From Candidatus Methylomirabilota bacterium (GTDB lineage Bacteria; Methylomirabilota; Methylomirabilia; Rokubacteriales; CSP1-6): a DNA stretch of 64,000 nt. The position numbers and the translations under genes are program-made. The stretch spans positions 1 through 64,000 of the forward strand of contig DATFYA010000073.1 of the NCBI GenBank assembly GCA_035315345.1, in the 5' to 3' direction. Each line of letters begins with the position of its first letter. Positions within the stretch are counted from its first letter, which is position 1. This document shows positions 34,711-43,561 of the stretch, piece by piece. The notes beneath the pieces are model-generated. The model had not been told where the DNA came from. It made no database searches and saw only the letters and a program-made list of their open reading frames with translations.

Positions 34711-35556
34711 ATGCCGACACGACCCCCGCTCCTCCGCCACGCGGCGACTCGCTACGTGCAGCCCCTCCGGGAGGGCGGCTCGCTCCCCGCGGTGGTCGAC
34801 ACCGACGGCGGCGGCCTCTTCGTGGTCAAGTTCCGGGGCGCCGGTCAAGGCGCGAAGGCCCTCATCGCCGAGCTGATCGTGGGGCGGCTCGCGCAAGCGC
34901 TCGACCTGCCGGTGCCCGGCCTCGCGATCATCGAGCTGGCCGCCGCCTTCGGCCGGAGCGAGCCCGACCCCGAGATCCAGGACATCCTGCGGGGGAGCCA
35001 TGGGGTCAACGTGGGGCTCCGCTATCTGGACTCGGCCTTCAACTTCGACGCGAGCGCGGCGGGAGACCTGATCCCGGTCGACCTGGCCACGCGACTGGTG
35101 TGGCTCGACGCCTTCGTCACGAATCCGGATCGGACCCACCGCAATCCGAACCTGCTCGTGTGGCAGCGCCGGCCGTGGCTCATCGATCACGGCGGCGCGC
35201 TCTACGCCCACCACGACTGGGCCTCGGTGGACGAGGCGCGCACCCGCACGCCGTTCGCGCGCATTCGCGAGCACGTGCTGCTCGACCGAGCGGGCGACCT
35301 GGCCGCGATCGACGCCGCGCTGGCGGCCCACCTCGACGTCGACGTCATCGCCTCGGTGCTCGCGGAGGTGCCCGACGAGCTCTTCACCGACCCGGTGAGC
35401 TGTCGCGAGTTCACCACCGCGGCGGCCGCCCGCGCCCGGTACCGTGACTACCTCCTGACCCGCCTGCGCGCGCCCCGCGACTTCGTGGCCGAGGCGGGGC
35501 GGGCGCGCGAGCACCTGCGACGCGAGCCGCCGCGCCCGCTCTCGGCGCGGCGGTGA
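34711..35556 (+). CDS. HipA-like kinase-domain protein
   Basis: A 281-residue protein related to the C-terminal kinase part of HipA (the HipA-family kinase group found beside DUF3037). It has VKFRGAGQGAKALIAELIVG near residues 45-64, catalytic-loop-like LVWLDAFVTNPDRTHRNPNLL near 130-150 and a metal-binding-like LIDHGGAL near 157-164. It lacks the N-terminal HipA domain and there is no HipB antitoxin gene, so a persistence-toxin role should not be assumed. The next gene, a DUF3037 protein, follows at once and the two commonly pair. Confidence 0.82.
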   Translation: MPTRPPLLRHAATRYVQPLREGGSLPAVVDTDGGGLFVVKFRGAGQGAKALIAELIVGRLAQALDLPVPGLAIIELAAAFGRSEPDPEIQDILRGSHGVNVGLRYLDSAFNFDASAAGDLIPVDLATRLVWLDAFVTNPDRTHRNPNLLVWQRRPWLIDHGGALYAHHDWASVDEARTRTPFARIREHVLLDRAGDLAAIDAALAAHLDVDVIASVLAEVPDELFTDPVSCREFTTAAAARARYRDYLLTRLRAPRDFVAEAGRAREHLRREPPRPLSARR

Positions 35557-35570
35557 GCCCCGAGGCTCCG

Positions 35571-35990
35571 ATGACCGACGACGGACGGATCGCCTACGAC
35601 TTCGCGGTGCTCCGCGCGGTGCCCCACGTGCACCTCGGGGCCTTCGTGCCGGTCGGGGTGGTCGTGCACGCGCGCACCGCCGGCTATCTCGGCATGCGCA
35701 CCCTCAGCGACCCGGCCGAGCTCGCCGCGCGGGTGCCCGACGTCGATCACGAGCTGCTCGCGCGCTATCTGCGCTCCTGCTGCGCGGTGGCCGCCGGGGA
35801 TCCCGCGGCGGGGCCGGTGGCGCTGGCCCCGCCCTCGGAGCGCTTCCACTGGCTCACCGCGCCGCGCTCCGACGTGCTGCAGTCGTCGCCGGTCCACGCG
35901 GGTCTCGCGGAAGATCCGGCGCGGGCGCTGGACGAGCTGTTCGCCGCCTACGTGCTCGGCGCCGACCCGCGCGACGCCGGGGAGCGCTAG
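35571..35990 (+). CDS. DUF3037 family protein
   Basis: A 139-residue DUF3037 protein (IAYDFAVLRAVPHVHLGAFV near the N-terminus, FHWLTAPRSDVLQSSPVHAG near 93-112). The ATG at 35571 is preceded by GAGG at normal spacing. An upstream in-frame GTG at 35553 would overlap the HipA-like stop as GTGA and add six residues. Function unknown; DUF3037 proteins are regularly encoded next to this type of HipA-like kinase, so it may be the substrate or regulator. It ends one base before pssA. Confidence 0.83.
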   Translation: MTDDGRIAYDFAVLRAVPHVHLGAFVPVGVVVHARTAGYLGMRTLSDPAELAARVPDVDHELLARYLRSCCAVAAGDPAAGPVALAPPSERFHWLTAPRSDVLQSSPVHAGLAEDPARALDELFAAYVLGADPRDAGER

Positions 35991-35991
35991 C

Positions 35992-36603
35992 ATGGACGAG
36001 CGCGCGCGACGCCGGCACTTCTCGCTGCTGCGCGGCTTCCACCTGGCCGACCTCTTCACGATCGCCAACGGGTTTTGCGGCGTGGCCGCGGTGTTCCAGG
36101 CCATGACGTTCCTGGCCACCCAGAATCGCCGGAACCTCTATCTCGCCGCGCTTCTGGTGCCGCTGGCCCTGGTGATGGACGTCCTCGACGGGCGGATCGC
36201 GCGCTGGCGCCACCAGGCCTCCGAGATGGGACGCGAGCTGGACTCGCTGGCCGACGTCATCTCGTTCGGCGTCGCGCCCGCGGCCATCGCCTTCGCGGCC
36301 GGACTCGATCGCCCGCTCGACCAGCTCGCCCTGATGTACTTCGTGGGCTGCGGGCTGAGCCGCCTCGCCCGCTACAACATCACCGCCGGCGACCTCTCGC
36401 GCGAAGCGGGCAAGGTCACCTACTTCGAGGGCACGCCGATCCCGACCAGCGTGGTGCCGCTGGGCCTGCTGATGCTGGCGTTCCATCACGGCGACCTCTA
36501 TCCGGTGACGATCGCCGGTCTGCGCTTCCACCTCGTCACGCTGCTGTTCGTCGTCTCGGGCAGCCTGATGATCAGCAAGACCCTCCGCATCCCCAAGCCG
36601 TAG
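35992..36603 (+). CDS. pssA: CDP-diacylglycerol-serine O-phosphatidyltransferase
   Basis: A 203-residue membrane CDP-alcohol phosphatidyltransferase. The signature D-G-x2-A-R-x8-G-x3-D-x3-D is complete: DGRIARW...GRELDSLAD, about residues 64-86. The N-terminal LADLFTIANGFCGVAAV is typical of bacterial PssA, and five or six helices follow. It makes phosphatidylserine, the precursor of phosphatidylethanolamine. No psd gene is next to it. Confidence 0.93.
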   Translation: MDERARRRHFSLLRGFHLADLFTIANGFCGVAAVFQAMTFLATQNRRNLYLAALLVPLALVMDVLDGRIARWRHQASEMGRELDSLADVISFGVAPAAIAFAAGLDRPLDQLALMYFVGCGLSRLARYNITAGDLSREAGKVTYFEGTPIPTSVVPLGLLMLAFHHGDLYPVTIAGLRFHLVTLLFVVSGSLMISKTLRIPKP

Positions 36604-36617
36604 GGCCGGCCCCGCGG

Positions 36618-37805
36618 TCAGCCGCCGCCACGCCGGCTCGAGGCCCTCGCCGCCGCGCCGGGCAGCAGCGCGAGCAGTACCCCCAGCGCGCAGACCGCGG
36701 CGGCGGCGAGGAAGGCCACGTGGAAGGCGGGGAGGAAGCCGTCGCGCGAGACCCGCGCGTCGAAGAGCGCCGCGGTCACCTGCACGCCGACCGCGCTGCC
36801 GAGCGTGCGGCCGAAAAAGGCCAGGCCGCCCGCCGCACCCTGCTGCGCCTGGGGGAATGCGGTCATCATCTGGGCCAGGTTCGGCACCTGGAAGAGACCG
36901 ACCCCCACGCCGACCAGGGCCATCGCGACACCGACGAGGGCCAGCGGCGTGTGCTCGGTCATGCGGGCGATGGCGAGCAGGCCCGCCAGCTCCAGCGCCA
37001 GCCCCACCACGAGCGGCACGCGCGGCCCGATGCGATCGGTGGCCGCGCCCCCCACCGGCGCGGCCAGCGCGTTGGCGAGCGGCGTGAGGGTGAACACGAG
37101 GCCCCCGACGGTCGGCGACAGCGCCAGCGGCCCCACCAGGTAGAACGGCACGAGCAGCCAGACCGAGAACTGGGCGTGGTTCGAGAGGAAGGCGAGCGCC
37201 GCCGAGCGCAGCACGGGGACCCTCAGCACGTCGGCCAGCTCGATGCGCCGCGGGAGCGCCGGCGCGCCCCCGAGGGCGCGAAGCCGCGTCTGCGCGAGCA
37301 CCGCCGCGGCCATGAAGAGCGGCGCGCGGAACAGGAAGGTGGACGACCACCCGAACGCGTCGAGCAGGACGCCGCCCAGCATCGGGCCGACGCCGAGCCC
37401 CACCCCGAGCCCCAGGCTCATGACACCGAGGCCGCGGCCGTGCCGCTCGCGCGGCAGCGAGAGCGTGACCAGCGCGGGCGCGGTGCCGTAGACGAGCCCG
37501 CCGCCCAGCCCCTGCAGCACCCGCAGCAGCAGCACCATCGTGTAGGAATGCGCGGCCAGGTAGCCCAGGAACGCGAAGCCGCAGATCCACAGTCCCGCCG
37601 AGAACACCGGGCCCGGCCCGAGCCGATCGGCGAGCAGGCCCGCCGCGAACGCGGTGAGCGCGTAGGTCAGGACGTAGCAGATGATCACCCACCGGATCGC
37701 GGCCGGCGCCACGCCGAAGGCCTCGGCCATCGCGGGAAGCACGATGTTGATCGCCGAGTCGAGCGACATGAGCAGCGCGCCGAGCGCCGCCAGGAGGACG
37801 GGCAT
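36618..37805 (-). CDS. Major facilitator superfamily transporter (drug:proton antiporter-like)
   Basis: A 395-residue membrane protein with about 12 helices. The loop 2-3 motif is LLADRLGPGPVF near 58-69, and the motif-C-like LGVGLGVGPMLGGVLLDAFGW in helix 5 (near 130-150) marks export-type DHA family members. It probably exports a small organic molecule; the substrate is unknown. It is divergent from the TauE-like gene, with 47 bases between. Confidence 0.9.
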   Translation of the reverse strand: MPVLLAALGALLMSLDSAINIVLPAMAEAFGVAPAAIRWVIICYVLTYALTAFAAGLLADRLGPGPVFSAGLWICGFAFLGYLAAHSYTMVLLLRVLQGLGGGLVYGTAPALVTLSLPRERHGRGLGVMSLGLGVGLGVGPMLGGVLLDAFGWSSTFLFRAPLFMAAAVLAQTRLRALGGAPALPRRIELADVLRVPVLRSAALAFLSNHAQFSVWLLVPFYLVGPLALSPTVGGLVFTLTPLANALAAPVGGAATDRIGPRVPLVVGLALELAGLLAIARMTEHTPLALVGVAMALVGVGVGLFQVPNLAQMMTAFPQAQQGAAGGLAFFGRTLGSAVGVQVTAALFDARVSRDGFLPAFHVAFLAAAAVCALGVLLALLPGAAARASSRRGGG

Positions 37806-37852
37806 TCGGCAAGTATACGTGCGACCGGCGCGGCCGCGTATACTACCGGGCC

Positions 37853-38587
37853 ATGCCCGACGCGCTCGGCTGGCTGGTCCTCGGGGCCGCCGCGCTCGTG
37901 GCGTCCACGGTGGGCGGCGTCGCCGGCTTCGGCACCGGCGTCATCATGGTGCCGATCATCGCGTGGACCCTCGGCATCAAGGCGGCGGTGCCGATCCTCA
38001 CGGTGGCCATGCTCATCGGCAATGGGGCGCGCGCGTGGTTCAGCCGGACCGAGGTCCAGGGGCACGTGGTCGCCGCGTTCCTGGCCGGCTCGCTCCCGAT
38101 GACCGTCGTGGGCGCGACGCTCTTCTCGCGCGCGCCCGGAGCCACGATCAGCCGCGTCCTCGGGGCGTTTCTTCTCCTGGCCGTCCCGTTCCGCCGTTGG
38201 CTGCTGGTCCGCGGGACGTCGGTGAAGCTCCGCCACTTCCCGATCGTGGGCGGCGCGTTCGGCCTGCTGTCCGCGCTGGTGGGTGCCACCGGACCGATCA
38301 TCAGCCCGTTCTTCCTGGGCTACGGGTTGCGCCGCGGCGCCTACGTCGCCACCGACGCGCTCTGCACGGTGGGCACCTTCGCGCTGCGGCTCGTCGTCTT
38401 CCGCCGGAACGAGCTGATGGGCGCCCAGACCGTGGCCGTCGGGCTCTTCCTCGGGGTGGTGATGATCGTCGGCGCGTTCGCGGGCCGCCGCCTCCTCGAT
38501 CGCATGAGCGAGCGGACGTTCGTGCGACTCATCGAGGTGCTGCTGTTGCTCTTCGGCACGCAGATGCTCCTCTTCCCGAGTCGTTGA
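37853..38587 (+). CDS. TauE/SafE-family sulfite/organosulfonate exporter
   Basis: A 244-residue membrane protein of the TauE/SafE (formerly DUF81) family. Its two homologous halves each begin with a Gly-rich helix, VGGVAGFGTGVIMVP (about 19-33) and ALVGATGPIISPFFL (about 140-154). It has about eight helices. Characterised relatives export sulfite, sulfoacetate or other anions. Nothing nearby ties it to sulfonate metabolism. Confidence 0.88.
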   Translation: MPDALGWLVLGAAALVASTVGGVAGFGTGVIMVPIIAWTLGIKAAVPILTVAMLIGNGARAWFSRTEVQGHVVAAFLAGSLPMTVVGATLFSRAPGATISRVLGAFLLLAVPFRRWLLVRGTSVKLRHFPIVGGAFGLLSALVGATGPIISPFFLGYGLRRGAYVATDALCTVGTFALRLVVFRRNELMGAQTVAVGLFLGVVMIVGAFAGRRLLDRMSERTFVRLIEVLLLLFGTQMLLFPSR

Positions 38588-38622
38588 TTTGTGCCGGCAA
38601 ACGGGGTAGAAGAGGAGCCACC

Positions 38623-39027
38623 ATGCCGCTCCAGCCGGGCCAGACCGCCGAGGTGCAGCAGGTGGTGACCCGAGAGCTGACCGCCGACGTGCTCGGCAAT
38701 CGCGGCGTCACCGTATTCGCGACGCCCTTCGTGCTCACCCTGCTGGAGAACGCGGCCCACGCGGTGATGGTGCCGCACCTCCCGCCGGGCGGCGCCACCG
38801 TGGGCACCCGCGTCGACATGCGTCACCTGGCCGCGACCCCGCTCGGCATGACGGTGCGCGCGAAGGCGGTGCTGATCGAGACCGACGGCCGGCGCTGCCT
38901 CTTCGAGGTCGAGGCGTGGGACGAGGTGGACAGGATCGCCGAGGGCCGGCACGAGCGCTTCGTGGTGCCGGATCTCGCGCGCTTTCTCGAGCGCGCCGCC
39001 GCCAAGGGAGCGCGGGGACCGCGCTGA
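38623..39027 (+). CDS. Hotdog-fold thioesterase (fluoroacetyl-CoA thioesterase-like)
   Basis: A 134-residue single hotdog domain with the FlK-type order: TPFVLTLLENAAHAVM near 36-51, VGTRVDMRHLAATPLG near 62-77, then FEVEAWDEVDRIAEGRHERF near 94-113. The Thr, Glu and His residues at these points are those used by this thioesterase group. It probably hydrolyses an acyl-CoA; true fluoroacetyl-CoA specificity is not implied. An AGGAG ribosome site precedes the ATG by seven bases. Confidence 0.87.
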   Translation: MPLQPGQTAEVQQVVTRELTADVLGNRGVTVFATPFVLTLLENAAHAVMVPHLPPGGATVGTRVDMRHLAATPLGMTVRAKAVLIETDGRRCLFEVEAWDEVDRIAEGRHERFVVPDLARFLERAAAKGARGPR

Positions 39028-39071
39028 TGGCGAGCCGGACCGGGTGGGGCGAGGCGCGCGGCGCGGTCACC

Positions 39072-39641
39072 TCACGCGGGTAGCGCGCCGCGCGCCGCGT
39101 GATCTCCGTTGCCGAGCCGCGCGAGGAAATCGCGCAGCGCCGCCTGCGTGGACGGGAAGGCCAGTTCCGTCCACGGGATGTCGGCGGGCGCGACCCACTC
39201 CAGCCGATCGTTCTCGTGGCAGAGGGTGAGCGTGCCGCTCAGCACCTCCGCCGTGTAGACCACGATGACCACCGGCGTCGCCGCGTAGGAGTAGACGCCG
39301 ACCAGGGCGCCCAGGGCCACCGTGAGGCCCGTCTCCTCCCAGGTCTCGCGCAGGGCGGCCGCGTCCACCGTCTCGCCCCAGTCCACGTAGCCACCGGGGA
39401 ACGTCCACTTCCCCCGCGACGGCTCGATGGCCCGGCGGGTGAGCAGGAGGCGACCGTCGACGAGCGGGATGGTGCCGGCCACCACCTTCTGGTCCAGGTA
39501 ATAGACGAACTCGCAGCCCCCGCACACCATCTCGGGTCGCCGGTCGGGTCCGACCGGGCGCCGCTCGAGCCGGGCGCCGCAGAGGGGACAGAAGCGGATC
39601 GTCTCGGGAGTGAGAACGCGCGGAGGCGGATCGGACGGCAT
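39072..39641 (-). CDS. NUDIX hydrolase with N-terminal zinc ribbon
   Basis: A 189-residue protein. A four-Cys zinc ribbon (CPLCGARL near 18-25 and CGGCEFVYY near 40-48) precedes a NUDIX domain with the full box G-x5-E-x7-R-E-x2-E-E-x-G: the segment starts at GGYVDWGETVDAAALRE and ends TWEETGL (about 82-105). This zinc-ribbon plus NUDIX layout is known from NADH pyrophosphatase relatives and from ADP-ribose hydrolases. The substrate is probably a nucleoside diphosphate derivative. The start at 39641 gives the compact protein. Confidence 0.9.
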   Translation of the reverse strand: MPSDPPPRVLTPETIRFCPLCGARLERRPVGPDRRPEMVCGGCEFVYYLDQKVVAGTIPLVDGRLLLTRRAIEPSRGKWTFPGGYVDWGETVDAAALRETWEETGLTVALGALVGVYSYAATPVVIVVYTAEVLSGTLTLCHENDRLEWVAPADIPWTELAFPSTQAALRDFLARLGNGDHAARGALPA

Positions 39642-39779
39642 GACGCGGGCCAGTCTAGCACGCGCGGCCGCGACGCCTTGACACCCGGCGACCGCGTGCG
39701 CGAGGCTCGCGGTCGAAGGGAGGCGCCGCGTCCATGAAGTGTGTCGCGTGCCGGACCAGTAACCCATGAGAGGGGAGCC

Positions 39780-41015
39780 ATGAGGATCAATCGAGCCCGC
39801 CTCGCCGGGAGCATGGACGCCCTCGGCAAGATCGGGGAGACCGCGCGCGGAGGCCTCGACCGGGTGGCCCTGACCGACGACGATCGGCGCGGCCGCGATC
39901 TGCTGGTCGGCTGGATGAAGCAGGCCGGCCTCACCGTCACCGTCGATCAGATGGGCAACATCTTCGGCGTCCGCCCGGGCACCGAGTCCCTGCCCCCCGT
40001 CTTCATGGGCTCCCACGCGGACTCGGTGCCGAGCGGCGGCAAGTACGACGGCCAGCTCGGCGTGCTGTGCGCGCTCGAGACGATTCGCACCCTGATCGAC
40101 GCGCGGGCCCGCACCCGGCATCCGGTCGGCATGATCGTCTTCACCAACGAGGAAGGCGCGCGCTTCCAGCCCGCGATGATCGCCTCCGGGGTCATGGCGG
40201 GAAAGATCCCCCTGGAGGACGCCTACAACGCGCGCGACCGCGACGGGCGGCGTCTGGTGGACGAGCTGGAGCGGATCGGCTACCTGGGCGCCGAGCCCTG
40301 CGTGCCCCGCCCGATGCGCGCGTACCTCGAGCTGCACATCGAGCAGGGCCCAATCCTCGAGGAGGAGCAGATCCCCCTCGGAGTCGTCGAGGGCATCGTG
40401 GCGATCTCGTGGTCGCGGATCACCTTCCACGGCGTGCAGGACCACGCGGGCCCGACCCCGATGCGCATCCGCCACGACGCGCTGGTGGCCGCCGCCGAGG
40501 TGGTGGGCGGGGTGCGGGGCATCGCCCGGAAGATCGGCGGCAACCTGGTGGCCACGGTGGGACGGCTCGACGTGACGCCCAACATTCCCAACGCGATTCC
40601 CGGCCGGGTGGGCTTCTCGGTGGACCTCCGTGACCCGGCCGAATCCACCATCGACCGCGCCCTCTCCATGCTGGACCGGGTGGTGCGCGCCGCGGCCAAG
40701 CGCGAGGGCGTGCGCGCCGAGGTCGAGCACTACTGGCGCGTCCCGCGCACCCGCTTCGACCGCGAGGTCGTCGACGCGGTGGAGGCGGCGGCGGTCACCC
40801 TCGGCTGCGGCCACCGTCGCATCCTCTCCGGGGCCGGCCACGACGCCCAGTACATGGCGGCGATCGCGCCCACCGGGATGATCTTCGTGCCCTCGCGCGC
40901 GGGCCGCAGCCACTGCGAGGAGGAGTTCACCGCACTCGACGACATCGAGCACGGCGCCAACGCGCTGCTGCTCGCGTGCGCCCAGCTCGCCGGGGCGCAG
41001 GGCCGGCTGCGCTAG
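39780..41015 (+). CDS. M20-family amidohydrolase (N-carbamoyl-L-amino acid hydrolase / allantoate amidohydrolase type)
   Basis: A 411-residue two-domain metalloenzyme. Metal ligands appear as GSHADSVPSGGKYDGQLGV (about 76-94), TNEEGARFQP (about 122-131) and ELHIEQGPILEEE near 185-197; the last His is in AGHDAQYMA near 358. These fit the HyuC/AllC group that cleaves N-carbamoyl amino acids, allantoate or ureidoglycolate. No hydantoinase or allantoin genes are nearby, so the substrate stays open. GGGGAG precedes the ATG at 39780. Confidence 0.9.
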   Translation: MRINRARLAGSMDALGKIGETARGGLDRVALTDDDRRGRDLLVGWMKQAGLTVTVDQMGNIFGVRPGTESLPPVFMGSHADSVPSGGKYDGQLGVLCALETIRTLIDARARTRHPVGMIVFTNEEGARFQPAMIASGVMAGKIPLEDAYNARDRDGRRLVDELERIGYLGAEPCVPRPMRAYLELHIEQGPILEEEQIPLGVVEGIVAISWSRITFHGVQDHAGPTPMRIRHDALVAAAEVVGGVRGIARKIGGNLVATVGRLDVTPNIPNAIPGRVGFSVDLRDPAESTIDRALSMLDRVVRAAAKREGVRAEVEHYWRVPRTRFDREVVDAVEAAAVTLGCGHRRILSGAGHDAQYMAAIAPTGMIFVPSRAGRSHCEEEFTALDDIEHGANALLLACAQLAGAQGRLR

Positions 41016-41587
41016 GGCGTGCCGCGCGCCTTGAGCCGCTGCACCAGATCCTCGTACGACGAGGTCCGGATGACGCGGTCGAACTGGGAGCGATAGCTCG
41101 CGATCAGGCTCACGTTTTCGATCAGCACGTCGTACATGAGCCAGCGGTCGCCCCGTCGAAGGACCCGCGCCTCCACCGGGACCTGGGTGCCCTTGGCGGT
41201 GACGATCTGGGCCCGCACCACGCCGTAGTCGCCGTCGATGCGCTCGCCCACGTACTGCACGCGCTCGCCGCCGTACTCGCCGATGCGCGACAGATAGCCG
41301 CGCTCCAGCAGCCCCTGGAAGATGCCGACGAACTCCTCGCGCTCCGCCGGGGTGCGCTTGCTCCAGTGCGGACCCAGCGCCCGGCGCGCCGCTTCCGCGA
41401 CGTCGAAGGCCGCGAGCGCGACCGCGCGGATCTCGGCCTTGCGCTGGCCCTGATCCAGCGCGGGATCCTCGAGCACGCGGACGACACGGTCGGTGTGGGC
41501 CTTCAGCTGATCGGTGGGAGCGCCCGCCCCGGCGGGCCCGGCGAGCGCGAGGAGCAGCAGGAGCGCCGCGGCGAGCCGGCCGGTCAG
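41012..41587 (-). CDS. MlaC-like phospholipid-binding/ABC-auxiliary protein
   Basis: A protein of about 191 residues with an N-terminal signal (LTGRLAAALLLLLALAGPAGA) and an MlaC/Ttg2D domain (PAEREEFVGIFQGLLERGYLS near 95; VPVEARVLRRGDRWLMYDVL near 145). MlaC shuttles phospholipids across the periplasm between outer- and inner-membrane complexes. No ATG, GTG or TTG start precedes the signal in frame. The most likely start is CTG at 41587, which overlaps the stop of the response-regulator gene as CTGA. The other mla genes are absent here, so this may be a solitary homologue. Confidence 0.82.
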   Translation of the reverse strand: MTGRLAAALLLLLALAGPAGAGAPTDQLKAHTDRVVRVLEDPALDQGQRKAEIRAVALAAFDVAEAARRALGPHWSKRTPAEREEFVGIFQGLLERGYLSRIGEYGGERVQYVGERIDGDYGVVRAQIVTAKGTQVPVEARVLRRGDRWLMYDVLIENVSLIASYRSQFDRVIRTSSYEDLVQRLKARGTP

Positions 41588-42051
41588 GCGATGACCTTGA
41601 TCAGGGCGCTGCGAAGGGCGCGCCCCGTGAAGGGCTTCTCCAGCACGTGGGCGCGGATCTTGGCGAGAAACCGCCACGGCCCCGGATCGTCCACGTTGCC
41701 GGTGATGAACAGGAAGCGACCGGCCAGATCCGGCCGCCGCGCGATCGTCGCGTAGTACACCGCCGGGCCCCCGCCGTCCGGCATGCACACGTCGCAGACC
41801 ACCAGATCGTAGGGCACTCCGTGCACGTGCTCGAGCGCCCGGTCCACGCTGGTCGCCACGTCCACCGTCCACCCGGTGCGGCGGAGCAGCGCGGTCACCA
41901 CGTCGGCCACCACCAGCGAATCGTCCACCACGAGCGCCCGCGAGGGCAGCCGCGTCGCCGTCGCCTCCGCGGCGGCCCGGGCCGAGCCGGCCACGCTCGG
42001 CACCGCGATCGGCTCCCTCTCCTCCGGCAGCGCACGCTCGTGTTCCATCAC
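41584..42051 (-). CDS. Single-domain response regulator (CheY-like)
   Basis: A 155-residue protein with a 35-residue disordered N-terminus and a receiver domain. Acidic pair VVDDS (about 42-45), phosphoacceptor Asp87 in VCDVCMPDGGG, Thr in FITGN (117) and Lys139 in EKPF. There is no output domain, so it signals by protein contact or as a phosphate sink. No histidine kinase is adjacent. It is translationally coupled to the MlaC-like gene by a CTGA overlap. Confidence 0.9.
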   Translation of the reverse strand: MMEHERALPEEREPIAVPSVAGSARAAAEATATRLPSRALVVDDSLVVADVVTALLRRTGWTVDVATSVDRALEHVHGVPYDLVVCDVCMPDGGGPAVYYATIARRPDLAGRFLFITGNVDDPGPWRFLAKIRAHVLEKPFTGRALRSALIKVIA

Positions 42052-42200
42052 GGGGCACTAGGGCAGCAAGGCGCTTGCCACCGGCGAGCGTCTGACAAAT
42101 GGCCGATATCATGGGCCGGATCCTCCGGGACGCAAGATTGGCCGGGCAGCCGAGGGACCAAGCACGGCACCGTTCGTCAACAAAGCGTCGGGGCGCGCGA

Positions 42201-43544
42201 TCACGTGAGCCAGTGCAGCAGCGCGGTGGCCAGCGAGAGGAAGATGGTCACGCCGAGCACGTCCTGCAGCGCGGTCTCGAAGGGGCCGGCGGTGAGCGCG
42301 GGATCGAAGCCGAGGCGCTTCGAGAGCATCGGGATCAGCGTGCCGGCCAGCCCCGACAGATTCACCGAGATGAACATCGACACCGCGACCACGAGCCCGA
42401 AGGCGGGCGAGTGCCAGAGGAGCCCGATGGTGCCGACCACCACCGCGCACACCACGCCCAGGATGCTCGAGGTCTGGGCCTGCCGTCGCAGCGGCTCCCA
42501 CCAGCGCGACAGCTGGACCTGGCCGGTGGCGAGGCCGCGCACCACCATGGTCACCGCCTGCAGGCCGGTGTTGCCCGAGATGGCCTGGATCACCGGGATG
42601 AACGACGCGAGCAGGATGACCTGGGCCAGCGTGCGATCGAACGCGTGGATGACCCACCCCGCGAACAGCTCGATGAGCAGCGTGGTCAGCACCCACGGCA
42701 GGCGCAGCAGCGCGATCTCGTAGGGCGTGCGGCGCTCCAGCTCGGCCGCGTCCGAGCCGGCCAGCCGGAAGATGTCCTCGGACGCCTCCGCCTGCACGAT
42801 GTCGATGACGTCGTCCTGCGAGATGGCGCCGAGCAGGCGGTTCTGCTCGTCGACCACCGGCACGCTCACCAGTGCGTACTTGGCCACGAGCCGGGCGACC
42901 TCTTCGCGATCCGTCTCCGGACGCACGCTGACCAGCTCGTGATCCAGCAGCGCGGCGAGGGGGGTCCGGGGATCCGCGACCAGGAGCCGCCGCAGCGGCA
43001 CCCGGCCCACGAGGTGCTCGTGGTCGTCCACCACGTACAGCTCGAAGGCGTGCTCTTCGCTCATGGAGCGGCGGATGTGCTGGATCGCGGTCTCGACGGT
43101 GGCGGTCTCGGGCAGGGCCAGGAAGTCGGGCGACATGTGCCGCCCGGCCGACTCGTCGGGATGCTCGAGGATGCCCTGGACCTCCTCGGACTTCTCCTCC
43201 TCCATGAGGTCGAGGATCTTCTCGGCCTGCTCGGTGGGCAGCTCGTCCACCACATCGGCCGCGTGCTCGGCCGGCATCTGATCGAGGATGCGGGACAGCT
43301 CGAGGTCGTCGAGTCCCCGGATCAGCTCGAGCAGCGTGTGGTCGTCGAGCTCGGACAGCACGTCGCCGGCCCGCTCGAGGCCGAGGGACCGGAACAGCGC
43401 CGGGCGCTCGCCCGGATCCAGGTGCTGCAGCACGTGGGCGACGTCGGCGGGATGCGCCTCACGCAGCGCCTCCGCATCGGCAGGCTCGGCCTCGGCGGTG
43501 GCCAGCCGCTGGGCGGCGTGCAGGAGTCGATCGTCCTCGGCCAT
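42201..43544 (-). CDS. mgtE: Magnesium transporter MgtE
   Basis: A 447-residue MgtE channel. The N-terminal superhelical MgtE_N domain (about 1-125) has the DLELSRILDQMPAEHAADVV repeats. Two CBS domains (about 130-255, LYVVDDHEHLVGRVPLRRL and VPVVDEQNRLLGAIS) come next, then five membrane helices from about 280 with the pore segment PVIQAISGNTGLQ near 318-330. The CBS and N domains sense cytosolic Mg2+ and close the pore. The start at 43544 matches the usual N-terminus; the longer frame to 44462 is a shadow of the EEP gene. Confidence 0.93.
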   Translation of the reverse strand: MAEDDRLLHAAQRLATAEAEPADAEALREAHPADVAHVLQHLDPGERPALFRSLGLERAGDVLSELDDHTLLELIRGLDDLELSRILDQMPAEHAADVVDELPTEQAEKILDLMEEEKSEEVQGILEHPDESAGRHMSPDFLALPETATVETAIQHIRRSMSEEHAFELYVVDDHEHLVGRVPLRRLLVADPRTPLAALLDHELVSVRPETDREEVARLVAKYALVSVPVVDEQNRLLGAISQDDVIDIVQAEASEDIFRLAGSDAAELERRTPYEIALLRLPWVLTTLLIELFAGWVIHAFDRTLAQVILLASFIPVIQAISGNTGLQAVTMVVRGLATGQVQLSRWWEPLRRQAQTSSILGVVCAVVVGTIGLLWHSPAFGLVVAVSMFISVNLSGLAGTLIPMLSKRLGFDPALTAGPFETALQDVLGVTIFLSLATALLHWLT

Positions 43545-43561
43545 GGTGCCTCGATGGGGGG

